Below, piece after piece: positions 33,989-46,150 of a DNA stretch of 64,000 nt. Numbering within the stretch: position 1 is the stretch's first letter; each line of letters starts with the position of its first letter. Made by a program: the position numbers and the translations under genes. This DNA is from Dryas octopetala (lineage: Eukaryota > Streptophyta > Magnoliopsida > Rosales > Rosaceae). The stretch is from contig OY992840.1 of assembly GCA_963921425.1 (NCBI GenBank), positions 16,904,621 through 16,968,620 of the forward strand. Direction: 5' to 3'. The notes beneath the pieces are model-generated. The model did not search any database and was not told where the DNA came from. It saw only the letters and a program-made list of their open reading frames with translations.

Positions 33989-34476
33989 AAATCAGGGAAA
34001 ATATCTAAAAGGTTAAGGTCTTTTTATGAGAGTGCATGGTACTTAACCTAAATATATATAAGAGCCTAGATCCTCTCTCTAGCCACAAATTTAGACGCAG
34101 AAATAATATTAGGGTTGCCTCATATACAACCGTGTGCATAATGGAATAGAGAGGAAGACTTAAGCAAGAAGATCTATCGCTGACTTTTCTTCATTAGATG
34201 TCTCAAAAGTTAGTTGTTCTTGTTTCAAATCTTGATTCAATTATGTAAGATGGGACTTGCACAAGGTGTTAGTATTTTTTAACTTGTTTTAACCTCTATA
34301 AAATGTAGAATAGTTTGTGAAAATTTTATATCAAGTTTTAATTCTACCCAACATTATTAGTGGTTCAAGTCTAAATCTAATGGACCCAAAATTTAAAGTT
34401 AAACTCTAACATAAAAATTGACCAACCAAGTCCGATCGGTTTCGAGGAACAAAGATGAGACAACATGTATATGTTT

Positions 34477-34498
34477 AGACAACATGTATATGTTGTCT
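34477..34498. repeat. 22-bp palindrome beside a partial copy
   Basis: AGACAACATGTA followed by TATGTTGTCT can fold with a 9-bp stem. A partial direct copy (AGACAACATGTATATGTTT) lies immediately upstream from 34458. Confidence 0.8.
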
Positions 34499-35528
34499 AT
34501 GTTTAAGTGTTTAATTAGACTTTGAGAGTGCAATTAATGACTCGATGATCGAGTGAGGCGGAGGACTCTGAATGTATTCTGCACACCAAACCCACACTAT
34601 TTCCAATTATATTCTGCAAACCCTTTAATGTGGCCAGCATGCTAGTGAGAAACAGAGAAACCAAACTAATTAAAGGCCATAGCAGATTAGATCGATCAGA
34701 GTAGAACTCATGACTCATGAATGGGCCGAGTGGCGTTCCCAAAGAAAAGTTGTGGGTACGCAGAGTAAAACTTAAAGGCCATCATTAATTACCAAATCTG
34801 CGTAATAAATATGTGGAATCCTATCGATTTATCAATTTAATTATTTTGTCTCGTAAAGATATTCTAAATCCATACTCACACGGTCACACCTCAAGGTGCT
34901 TTAACAAGAACCAGGACCTATTGCTTGTTTTCCTTATTAGAATAGTTTGAACTGCTGGCTGCGTCCAACTGTCTCTCAATTAACTCATGAAGACGTGGCA
35001 CCCTATCGACCATTCAAGGGAACTAAAATTTTAATAAAGTGAACTGCATTATGATTTATGACTTGATTTTTTTATAGTGAGCCTTAAAAAGAGCCTATTT
35101 TCTATAATGGTCCTTTAGAAAAGCCTATTTTCTATAATAGGCTTTAAAAAAAATAACCCTTAAATTTATGTATTGACTTTGAATATTAAATATAGCAGCA
35201 TATGTCATATAGAGTTCACCCATCTTATTTTTAGAATTCATTATCCTAAAATAACTTAAAATTAATAAGATGGTATATACTATATATATTATTTGAAACT
35301 GAATTTAGTACACAAATTTATTATTTATAATTTATTACATTCAAATTAAAATCATGCATAGTAGATGGATTAGAGACTTCTTATTTATTGCAAATTTAAA
35401 AGAAACAGAAAACATTGCGACCCCACATACAATTTAAGATGGGGCATTAATGGCCCGGTAGACTAATTAATACTGATTAATCATTGTACAATACTCTAAT
35501 TTGAGGGCAGGGTCAACAATTCACCAAA

Positions 35529-36854
35529 TTAAGCATATATGTCACTCCAATAATTCTTGTTCATCATCACTACTTCATATAGGTCGACACCGTTGATTGA
35601 TTGATCACTACTAATAATTGCATCCATGCCACCAGCAGCAGCAGCAGTAGTACTAGTTGTAGTAGGAGTAGTGGGTAGGCCTTGCATGCCAAGATTATTA
35701 AAGACCACGTTACTAGTAGTAGTACAAGTACTGAACCCTTCTCCATCCATGTCAGACCTAGCTTCCATATTAATCCACCCAGTAGCAATATCCATGGAGG
35801 ACTCGTTTGCAAAAACTACTTCATTTATATCTCCACCACCGCCACCACTGCCACCGCCACATGAGGCAGCGTTGCCACCTAAGAACCCATTGAAGTGGTA
35901 CCCGAGTGGTATTTGGGTGGCTGAACTTGATGATGATAATATTGATGAGGTCATGTTATTGAGAGGCATAATATTGTTGATGTTGTTGAGTAGCTTTGTG
36001 TCTCTGCCCAATCTGGCCTCAGCTTGGAGGCGCGCACTCTCCCACTGAGCCATGTGGCTGAGGATGGAGGCGGTCTTGGGGTCACCGCTGGGTGAGGCAA
36101 GGGTGGTCTGTTTGGGCTTGTGAGTTACCGGGTCGATTCCCATCATGGCTAGCCTTTTCTTCAAATGTGTGTTCCAGTAATTCTTGATCTCATTGTCTGT
36201 TCTCTTTGGCAAGTGTGCAGCTATAGCCGACCACCTACAACACATGCATTCAAAAGAGTGATTAATTTGCTAACTAGCAAGTTAATTTTAAACGTACCTG
36301 ATTAATCATATATATATATATATATATTGACCATATATACATGCATGGTTAGCTAATTACCTGTTGCCTAGTAAAGCATGAAGTTGAATAATAGTGCGGT
36401 CTTCCTGTATAGTGAACTTTCCCCTCTTAATATCTGGCCTCAGGTAATTTATCCATCTTAGTCTGCAACTCTTTCCACATCTTTGAAGCCCTATATATTA
36501 TATACACAACCACCCGGCCAACAAAAACTTAAATTTCAAAAATTGAAACTGAAAATTAAGCAAGCAAACTATATATATATATAGTCAACTTCAGTACGAA
36601 CATTTGCACGCACGGACCTAAGAGAGTGTTAAAAACTTAAAACGCTCATCGATCAGGTCCGTACGTATTGCATGCGTGCAAATGCACCTGAAGTTGAAAG
36701 AAATAGTTGATGGGTGATCACCTGCTTTCTGGGGCAAGAAGCTCCAATTTCCATGGCCATGTTTTTGGATATAGGCTAAGAGCTTCTGGTCTTCTTGTGG
36801 TGTCCATTGACCTTTCTTTAACCCATCTGTATCACGGCATGGAGACCTCCCCAT
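35529..36854 (-). CDS. R2R3-MYB transcription factor, subgroup 9 (MIXTA-like), gene A
   Basis: Three exons: 36722-36854, 36361-36490, 35529-36234; 322 residues. The exon lengths 133 and 130 bp are the classic R2R3-MYB pattern. R2 runs from [20 protein letters not shown] through [21 protein letters not shown]3 includes [20 protein letters not shown] and [15 protein letters not shown]. After the DNA-binding domain [18 protein letters not shown] (residues about 149-166) is the subgroup 9 signature. Members control epidermal cell outgrowth, trichomes and cuticle formation. The C-terminus has Gly- and Thr/Ala-rich runs and ends in [14 protein letters not shown]. The N-terminus CRDTDG departs from the usual CCDK, and NWSFLP replaces SWRALP. 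It is divergent to gene B at 46.2 kb. Confidence 0.94.
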
Positions 36855-37606
36855 TGTACTTAGCTAGTGGTATATTAAGCCTCGACCAGTCTTGGAGGAA
36901 CAACACAATGAGCTGATGAGTGACTAGCTTGTACAACTTGACAGGATCGTCGACCAAGAATATATTAAGCAAATTTAACAACTATTTTATATATTCTTGC
37001 GCAACATAATTATGCCGCCTACTTAATGCGTATATAACTGTTACATATAAATTATATAATATTGACTTTAAACGTACACTCACCCATCTATCACATTATT
37101 TTTGTTACTACTGATTTTTAAAGACGAGACCACTGACATTAGTTAATGCATGTTTTTTTTTTTTTTACTTTTTAGAGATTAAGTTATATAGCTACCCTTA
37201 AGGCCTTAAGTAGCTTATGAGAGTACAGAATCTCACATAAAAAATTATAGATCGATTATATCTTACAATCTAAAATAAAGGTTTGATTTATTTTATCTAT
37301 TGCCAATTAATTTATTTTAAATAGAATGCTTTGACTTAGATCATTCTAAAAAAAAGGGTTTGAATAATAACTATGTATAGATATATACAGAGTCGTTCAA
37401 ATGCGAATGTGCTACTGATCACAAAATAATGTTGTCTAAAATTTCAGAATTAAATCCTAATGCCGAAAATTAGGTCCCAATGCTCATTATATAAAAATTA
37501 TATATTATCGAGCGCTTGGCGTTATGTGCGAACGTTCGTAACTCAATGAGCTTGAAGATATTATATATATTATAATATATATTATTTAGATTGTATATGA
37601 GGTTAT

Positions 37607-38392
37607 TAGGGCTGGGTCGGTGTACCGCCCAAACCGAACCGCAGCCCGAAACCGCCATAACCGATATTGACGGAAATCGATACCGACGTGAACCGATACC
37701 GATTAGGCGGTTGGCGACCGAACCGAAGTTCCACGGCGGCGATCGCGGTTTGGATAACCCAGAACCGTCGGTAAACCGACCTACCGAGACCACTTCTTCT
37801 TCTTCTTCTGGTTTCTGGTGGCAGCAGCTTCTTCTTCTTCCCCTGCTGCAAGCTCTTCTTCTTCCCCTGCTGTGAGCTCTTCTTCCCCATACACATACTA
37901 CTGCAATCTGCAATCTGCAACCTACAACCTCGACGGACGAATAGACGACTGTGACCCACCCGCTGCATTGCAGCCACCGGCCACCATGCACCGCCCTTTC
38001 TCCTCTCCCTGCTCCTCTATTCCTCATGTGCGCCGTCGTGAGCAGATGGTCCAGCTGCACTCTTCCTCAAAGTCACCTCGACGGACGAATAGACGACTGT
38101 GACCCACCCGCTGCATTGCAGCCACCGGCCACCATGCACCGCCCTTTCTCCTCTCCCTGCTCCTCTATTCCTTATGTGCGCCGTCGTGAGCAGATGGTCC
38201 AGCTGCACTCTTCCTCAAAGTCACCTCGACAGACAAGAACCGCAACCGCAACCGACAAGAACCGCAACCGCAGCTGTCGGTGACCGAAGGTGGCGATAGC
38301 AGCAGCGGTTCCATTTCTGGCCATACCGTGGCTTGCGGGTTGATCATCGGTATGGGTTTGGCGGTTCGGTAACCGATACCGACCCAGCCCTA
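37607..38392. mobile_element. non-autonomous hAT-like element, 786 bp
   Basis: TAGGGCTGGGTCGGT at the left is perfectly inverted at the right (ACCGACCCAGCCCTA). GAGGTTAT flanks it at 37599-37606 and 38393-38400, an 8-bp TSD. Subterminal AACCGATACCG-type repeats fill both ends. The core holds a CTTCTTCTTC-rich stretch and a near-identical tandem duplication of 148 bp (37928-38075, 38076-38223). It sits 0.75 kb upstream of MYB gene A. Confidence 0.92.
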
Positions 38393-38732
38393 GAGGTTAT
38401 ACAACTTATACTTATACTTATGCATATATAGAGCCCTTTTAATGAGAGGTTCCTCATTTAGGGTAAATAAGAGATTATTTGTGAAATGATGACTATTTAA
38501 TTAATTAAATGGTAAAATAATTTTCAATTCGTCTAAATTTTTTAGGAATCATCGATGATCTTCAAATGAAAACTAAGAAAACATATGACTCTAATCATGG
38601 ATCTATAAGATAGGCTAGACCCCACAAAAAATCTCTAATTTACTCTTAAACGAAGAATTAAGAGCCGTATATATACACATGTTCCTTCAATTGTGGGATC
38701 CTAAAAATAAATTTATTTGTGGAATCCCTCAT

Positions 38733-39031
38733 AAGGTTCACTCCATATAGTATTTCAACGATCCGAACTGTCTATACTTTAGGTCTTTATTTAAAGATCA
38801 TCCTTACAAAAAATTAGCCAAATCAAAAATCAATTGTCTATCTAACTTTGATCAAACAATTAGACGAACCAAATATTTTTGATAAAAATTTTCTATTTGT
38901 TTGATCAAAGTTAAATATACAAATGATTTTAAATTTAATTAATTTTTTGTAAGGATGATCTATGAATAGAAGACTAAAAAATAGACGGTTCAAATTGTTG
39001 AAAAACTACATATATAGAGTGAGCTCATCCG
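38733..39031. mobile_element. foldback MITE, about 299 bp
   Basis: Left and right halves are inverted copies: TTCACTCCATATA with TATATAGAGTGAG at the ends, then GATCATCCTTACAAAAAATT with AATTTTTTGTAAGGATGATC, and AACTTTGATCAAACAA with TTGTTTGATCAAAGTT toward the centre. CCTCAT occurs at 38727-38732 and 39032-39037 and may be the TSD. Confidence 0.75.
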
Positions 39032-39037
39032 CCTCAT

Positions 39038-40505
39038 TTTACATTTAACACTAAATATAAGATCTCACACTTAAAACTTTATGTATATATATAAAATTTT
39101 ATTCAAGTACCAAATGTCTAGACTGCAATTGATCGAGCTTACAGAGTAGTAGTAGAAATTAATCGAACTAAAGAAATTGCGGCATTTAATAAAGTGGAGG
39201 GTCAGTACTAGAGGGTAGTAGTAGAAATTAATCGAGCTAGCTTTGGATTCTGTCCATGTCTTATCGATCTGATAAAAAATCTTTCTTTTTTGTAGTATAT
39301 GTGTTGGAGTACGTATTGAACAACCAAAAGAGATTCATGTAGAAACAAGCTGACTAACTTATATATGCACAATATATATATACATCTATTCAGTAGCATA
39401 TAAATGATATATAATAAATGAAATAACGATATAATAGTAATAATATTACTTTACACAACCATGAAGATTGAAGAGATGGGTATGATTAATGCATATGCAT
39501 ATATTATGTGTGAATATATGCATTGTATATATAAAAAATCTTTCCTTTCTCGGTGCAAGCTTGCTATCTTAATTTAATTTAATTAGTTAATGCTGGTCAG
39601 ATGGTGGGATCCTGATGATCTAAAACTGATCATAAGTCTAGCTACTCCATGTATATTATATATATATATTATCATTTTTTCAGAAAGACTTATTTTCAGC
39701 ATGCATATATATATATATATATATATTCATTTTTAGGTTAAAACGAGGAAAAGTAACGTTTCTATATAAAAATAAAATGACTGTTGAGCTATTGGCTAAA
39801 AAGCTATATATGGCTATATATATTACCGAAAAAAAAAAGCTATAGATTGTTCAAGAACAAGTAAGTGTTCACTAGAGTAGAGCCTGTTTCGATCGGTTCC
39901 TGTCTTTCTGCAGCTGGTATATATATATGTGGAGGATATCCCAAAAATGTTCATCTAATCATCTATATATAGTATGTAGTCAAAATACCCATATACGTAC
40001 AAGATCTTTTGAACTGAACACAAGGAAAAGGATTGAGTAGTGCATACGCTAATAATGGGTTTTTGGAGTTTGGAGCAGTACGTCATGGACTGCTGGGTGA
40101 GAAACTATTACAAGCAAGTACGCATGTATATGATATGCTCATATATATGCATCATCCATATATTACTAGTACGTACAAATATTAATTTCTTCTCCCTGGC
40201 CCCACTTTCACATCATTTGCATAGCTAATAGTATCATAACAGCAAAAGAAATCATATATGTTTCAGTGTTATGAGTCTTCTCACCCAAAAAGATAAAAAA
40301 TGCTCAGGAAATGATCATAACGTACAGATTCGGGTACTTGTACATATAAAGATATTATGATCAGCCTATTCTTTGGCCTAGCAACTTCGATCGAAACAAA
40401 GCTAGTAAAAATATATCGACATAATGACATGCATATATGACATAATGACATTCATGTACGTGATAAAAAGAGATTAACTCCGGCCAACCAAAAATAGAAA
40501 GTTTA
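39038..40505. other. intergenic between the MYB genes, nothing coding supported
   Basis: AT-rich DNA with many TATATA microsatellites (for example 39705-39726) and a repeated AGTAGTAGAAATTAATCGA near 39147 and 39217. A short open frame at 40055-40228 starts MGFWSLEQYVMDCWVRNYYK. It has no recognisable homology and I do not call it a gene. Confidence 0.5.
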
Positions 40506-41432
40506 TGAGCAAATAACAATTTAATGTATTAACTTTATATGTTATTTCAAGTTACTATCCCAACTTTTTAATTAAAGAAGAAAAAAAAGTTAGTATCCCA
40601 ACTTTGCAAATTTATAAAAAAGTATTTCAACTTTAATTTTGTGTCAAAAATATACCTCCGTTAAGTTTTTTGTCAGTGAAAACGTTATGTGCTGACTTAA
40701 CAGAAGTATTATCGTCTTTTCACCACATGTAAAAAAAATTAAGAATTTTGAAAAACCTTTGAATAAAATTAAAAAAAAAAAAAAACTTCTTCCTCCACCC
40801 GAGCACCCCTACCCAAAACCACCACCTTCTTCATTGCTGGCAGGAGAGAGATGTGGGTTTTTGGAGGGAGAGAGAGGGAGGGAGGAGAGGCATAGAGAAA
40901 TAGAGGGGGTGGGTTGGGCATGGGTGAGGGGGAGGGGGTGGGTCGGGTCAGGTCAGGTCGGGGCTAAGTTATAGGGGCGAGGCAAGGGGGTTGTGGGGTG
41001 AGGGGGCTGGGTTAGGCGGGATAAGAATGTCACGAGGGTGGGGGGTTAGGGGAGAGGGGCCGCCCGAGGGGGGGTTTACAGGGTGAGGGGCGCCGAGGGA
41101 GGGTTGGGTGGGATAGGGGCGTCACGGGGGGGGGGGGGGGGGGAGGGGGGTGGGTGGTGTTAAGTGGGGAAGAAGAACCAAATTTGTTTTATCAAAGATC
41201 TTAGATATATTGGCCAAAATTTTTTTTCAAAAAATATTAATTTTTTTTAATGTGGTGAAAAGACGAAAACACTCTTACCACGTCAGCAGATAACGTTTTC
41301 ATTGACAGAAAACCTAACGGAGGTATGTTTTTTACACAAAATAAAAGTTGAGGTACATTTTTTAAGTTTTCAAACTTGAAGTACTAACTTGAAACAACAT
41401 ATAAAGTTAAAGTATTAAAATATAATTTGCTC
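40506..41432. mobile_element. large palindromic transposon with G-rich core, about 927 bp
   Basis: Inverted arms of roughly 230 bp (40506-40760 and 41210-41432) begin TGAGCAAATAACAATTTAAT and, in reverse complement, GAGCAAATTATATTTTAAT. AAAGTTTA flanks the element at 40498-40505 and 41433-41440, an 8-bp TSD, or 9 bp with one mismatch. The core is a C/T-rich then G-rich tract with long GGGTGAGGGG-like runs and a G homopolymer near 41120-41150. Superfamily (hAT or Mutator) is not settled. Confidence 0.75.
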
Positions 41433-42634
41433 AAAGTTTAATTGTGAGAGAGGTGTAATAATGAAGTTTTTGTCCCCAAACTTTCTAGTTTCTATAAATG
41501 ATGATTTATGTTTTAGGTCCCCCAAAACATCAAAATATGCTCCTTCCCTAAAATTGAGTCATAGACACATTTTAATTCTAGCTCATTACTGCACTTATTC
41601 TCACAACTTAAATTGACCAAATTCTAAAAACTAGCCAACCGATATAATTATATGTATATATATGTACATGAATGATTTCCCGCTAACCTGCATGCACATA
41701 TGTTTTGCATTATACTCCAGAATAAATATATATCTCCAAAAATATCGCATTATGCATTATATAGCTAGCTAGCCCAAGGTACGCAGTCATAAAACGGCCT
41801 TAATATTTCAGACAAACAAAACATCAGTACAATTAATTCGACCATAAACTACTGCACATTATTATTCATTTTACATCATCATCAACAGTACCAAATGTAC
41901 TTTAAAGTTAAAAAAATTAACTGGGTGCAGTTTGGTTCGGTAAAATAGTATTGTAAGTTAATAAGTTTGGACTTGGTTCCACACTTCCCACCTGCTACCA
42001 AATTAAATACAATACAAAAGTAGGTTCGTTCGGTTCTCAAAAAAATAAATAAAAAAATAATTAAGAACCAAACCAAAAAGTTGCATGCACTCATTGACAA
42101 ATTAATTGCCACAGTGATGTAGCGCACTGAGCTAACTAGTAACCTAGTGGTAAACTAGTAACTAGTAACAGTAAGTTTGCATTTTTTCAATGAATAGCTA
42201 GTAAGTTTGCAGTTAGTTTTGTTAAAATTAAAATGTATCAAACTTATGCTATATATACTTTTACTTCACTATCACTGCTCTTATCCCTTTCTCTTAATCG
42301 TGTAAATTTAGTAATTTACCAGTATGCAAGCAAAATAATGATAGATTCGTCACACTTCCTTCCGGGCTTTCGACTACCAAATCTCGTTTAGCGTAATTAA
42401 TACGCTACGGTTAGTATAGTATGCTTTGAATGAAATCATAAATTCTTAAGTTTATAATGCATGACTAAAAAAGTAAATTATAAAATTTGTCATAGAATAA
42501 AATATTGTTTCTTGTTTGGATAAGCACAATTCCCGCAAAAAATCTCGATCAAGGAAAATAAATTAAGCATCTTAAACTTTAGACATTTATATATCATATT
42601 ATATTAATCGTGTATTGTAAAAATTGTGTATTGA

Positions 42635-42988
42635 GTTAAATACAAAATGGTCAACAAATTTTATATTGATTCTCAATTTGGTCTACTAATTATAAAAAAA
42701 TGTCAATTTGTTCTATGAATTTTTTAAGTTGTACCAAAACAGTACAAATGTTAACTTCCATCCGAAAATTAATAGAATTGGTCATATAAAAATGTGATGA
42801 ACTAACTAAAATGCCCCTGAAAATATGATCACTTGTTGTGAACATGACTAGTTTCCGTTAAATTTTTCGATATAAGTTAACATTTGTATTATTTTAGTAC
42901 AACTTAAAAAAGTTCGTAAACCAAATTGATATTTTTTATAATTTATAAATTAAATTAAAATTAATTATAAAATTTATAGATATTTAAC
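42635..42988. mobile_element. foldback element, about 354 bp
   Basis: The ends GTTAAATA...TATTTAAC and inner blocks (TCAATTTGG..., TTTTTTAAGTTGTAC, ACAAATGTTAACTT) are inverted between the two halves; for example ACAAATGTTAACTT near 42740 faces AAGTTAACATTTGT near 42867. I find no clear TSD. Confidence 0.65.
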
Positions 42989-44573
42989 CTTAATAAATTT
43001 GTCGCACATTTGAAAGTAAATGAGATCAAACATAAACATTTTGGCCCGAATCAGTTTTGAGCCACTATTTTTGCGGGCCTCGGTTTGGTGACCAGGCCTT
43101 AGTGAGTTCTGATAAGCACAATCCCCTCAGAAAATCTCAAGGAAATGAATTGGCCAATTGGGCATCATTGGAGAAATATAATATTATATTACATACATAT
43201 ATAATATGCATCGAAAATGGAGATGGGACTTAAGAAGGGACCAAAAAAAGAAAGGGGCTGATACCTGCAGTATGTGTTCTTTGTCAAAAAGAGACAGTGG
43301 GGGACCCATTTATGATTTATTAGTGGTCCTTCAATTGCCTTAAAATCCATTCATGAACTACTGAAATTCCCCAACGCGCACCCCCGGCCCTCCTCTCAAC
43401 CACAACTTTTTTTTTTTTTTGGTCGAACTCAACCACAACTTTAAAAAACGTATCCCCTCAACTCCATCTCTTCATTTATTAATAGGAGCGTATCGTGGTA
43501 TCGATTAGAATTGAAGGTAAATTATTTTAGGGTATAGAATTATTATTTATGACTTATGATGTATTATTTAATTCCCGAGTTTTAGGTAAAACTCAGAATT
43601 TGGAAACTGAACTTAAACCACGAGCAATGAACCAAGTCATAGAGATGTATAGGAAGAAAAACTATAAAATATGAATATTTTTTCATCCACAAGTGCAAAT
43701 AGTGAATAGTGAATTCGACCAAAAAAAAAAGGTGCAAATAGTGAATGAGTAGAAATGGCTGAATTTGGCCCTATGTCATCATCACACAAGGTTGTGATCA
43801 GATTTCAGAGCTAGCTGATCGAGATTATCAGTGTATAATAAATTAATAACTGAGTTGGTGAAGTGGCATTTAAATCGTACCTTGCACAACAAGTTCGCAC
43901 GTGCTTATATTAATATCACGCGCAGCAATAGCATGGAATCGATGAGTTTGGGAGGTAGAATAGTCATTTTGTGCTTAATTGGTCCGTGGATCAGTCTGAG
44001 ATTCTGTACAATAATAAAGACCATGAATATGCATTCAGCCAGAAAAAAAAAAAAAAAAAGCGTTAGAGTACGTCAGTCTATAACAGAATATATGAAAATA
44101 TTAAGACCACTTAAAAAGAGTTCATAACGAAATATTAGGGTTTGGAGAGAAACTTCCTGCAACAGGTGAGTTTTTCTCCTAAGGTTTCATATATGGCCAT
44201 ATGGGTTGGATTTGAAACAATAGAAAATGCATATTGAATAAAATCATCCTGAAATAGACCACAATAATATTAATTATTTCTTTTTCGACTAAACTGAAAT
44301 ATAAAATTGCAGACTACTGTTTTCCTGAGTAATTAAATTGCACATTCAATTCACTACATGATTAGCTAAAAGGCTGGCATGAAATTAAGCGTGGGTCACG
44401 GTATTAAATAGTGGCCATCGTATTTATAATTTGGCAATGAATTAACAAAAACTATAGACCTTTTATTTTATTTTATTTTTTTATGATGGGGGATTTTAAA
44501 ATGGCCGGGACTTGCTTATTATTGGGTACCATATGCTTTTCTTTTTAGATTTTCGTAAAATATCAGTTGGGTC
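42989..44573. other. intergenic, nothing identified
   Basis: No supported gene or transposon end is visible. There is only low-complexity A/T sequence and a short repeated CAACCACAACTTT near 43400 and 43430. Confidence 0.45.
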
Positions 44574-45300
44574 TAGGGGTGTGATTTGGATTGAAAAATC
44601 CGAATCCGACCGATTTTTTCAATCCAAAAATTTTCAATTTTGAAACGTCCGAATCAAATCCAAAAATTCTGAATTTCGAAAATTCTGAATTAATTTGGAT
44701 TGGAATTGGAATGTATCTGTAAATTCCGATCCAATCCGAATTCCGATCCAAAAAATTCCAAAATTTTCCAACGGCATTCCGATTCGATATTTCCGAAATT
44801 ATGTCAATTTATTCCATATTTATATTAATATTATATCATTTATTTAGTTTTTTACTATATGTTTCATTAATTTGTTATTTGTTTCAAACATACACATACA
44901 TATATATTAAAAAAAATAACTAATACTATTAATATAAATATATGTACATTATAAATATATGTGTGTATCATAATAACATAAATGCTAAGAAAAACACTCA
45001 AATTTTTTGTACGTGTAATTACTAATTTTTTTTTGTTTGTTTTTACTAATAACAAAAGGTAACATGAAGATTCTGATTTTTTATCTGAAAATTTCAAATT
45101 TTTATTCGAAAGTTCCAAAAATGTGATATTCTGAAAAAATCCGAAAATTCTGAGAAATCCAAAAATTCCGAATTAGATTGAGATGTTGAAATTCCGATTT
45201 TTTTGGAATTGAAATTGAAATTGAAATTTCATTCCGAAATTTTTTAGATTGGAATTGGAACACTCTATTTCCGATCCGATCTGTCCGAAACATATCCCTA
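44574..45300. mobile_element. non-autonomous hAT-like element, 727 bp
   Basis: The ends are TAGGGGTGTG and CATATCCCTA. GTTGGGTC at 44566-44573 and 45301-45308 is a perfect 8-bp TSD. Both ends are filled with subterminal GAATTCCGATCC/AAATTCTGAA-type repeats; the centre is AT-rich and non-coding. Confidence 0.9.
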
Positions 45301-45308
45301 GTTGGGTC

Positions 45309-46150
45309 CATGCATGTTCGAATTATATAATTAGTTTATAGGAGCTAAACGCAATAGTCCTGGAAGTTTGGAATTTGCTAAAACAAGGTCTTGTAGGGGT
45401 AGGCCATTCAAAATGTGAAATAAGTAGAATAGCTAATCAAAATTACGCATTCAAGAATGTGTGAATTTCAAATTCACGTAATTAATATATAGTTTTAAAA
45501 TGTGATACATCACCAACTTAGTGTTTAGACTGTTCTTTAAGACATCTAAACCTAATCAACCCTAATAAAACGCATTACTCTGTGTGGAATATAATCTAAT
45601 TATAGAAAGGCTAATTTAAATGTAGGGATTTGATGTGTGCAGCTAGACGTGGGGGAGAAATCTTAATTAGTTGCATGGATACAAGAGTCATCAATCATCG
45701 TAACGGCTAGATTACTAGGATCCACCGCAAACTAAATATTGCAATATTTAATCTCGAATCCAACACATACGGAATAGTCAGTCCAAAAAAAAGAACACAT
45801 ACAGAATAGGAATGGGTAGTTTGGTCATATTTTTTTTTTTTTGGGCAAAGATGAAAGGTAGTTTGGTCATATAGATATTAATAGATTGGCAAGCATTGAA
45901 GAAATCCCATTTGTTTGCCCAATATAAATAGTACTAATGAAATGTCTCCATTCGCAGTCATAAGCCAATAGCCAACCCTAAAATTCTCTCTGAAATCCCA
46001 ATCTTTCTTCGCATCAATTCCTTGTAGGCTGTTTTCACTTATTTAAGCTCAAAGTACCGGACACTCCTCCTTGAGCCTTTAATAGTCTATTCATTAATCT
46101 AGTATTATAGATTTAATACCTGTATTATATCGAGATCGAGTTATCGATCG
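45309..46150. other. upstream region of MYB gene B
   Basis: A candidate TATA (TATAAATAG, about 45925-45933) lies about 220 bp before the start codon. I see no other element that can be supported. Confidence 0.4.

Larger units (their letters stand above)
27345..35528. other. intergenic, gene-poor, with scattered MITEs and small repeats
   Basis: No gene is supported over about 8 kb. The structures I can define are listed separately: interleaved inverted repeats at 29940-30000, a small MITE at 30162-30287, a direct repeat at 31543-31660, a foldback element at about 32275-32651, a 28-bp direct repeat at 33899/33961 and a palindrome at 34477-34498. Confidence 0.5.

Noticed and set aside
35626..36048. 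Plus-strand open frame of 140 residues
   Set aside because: Antisense shadow of MYB gene A exon 3.
37470..38299. Several overlapping open frames on both strands
   Set aside because: All lie across the hAT-like element and its 148-bp duplication; Ser- and Arg-rich products of repeats.
40055..40228. Short open frame starting MGFWSLEQYVMDCWVRNYYK
   Set aside because: Looked coding-like for the first 20 codons, but there is no splice partner, homology or conserved context I can point to.
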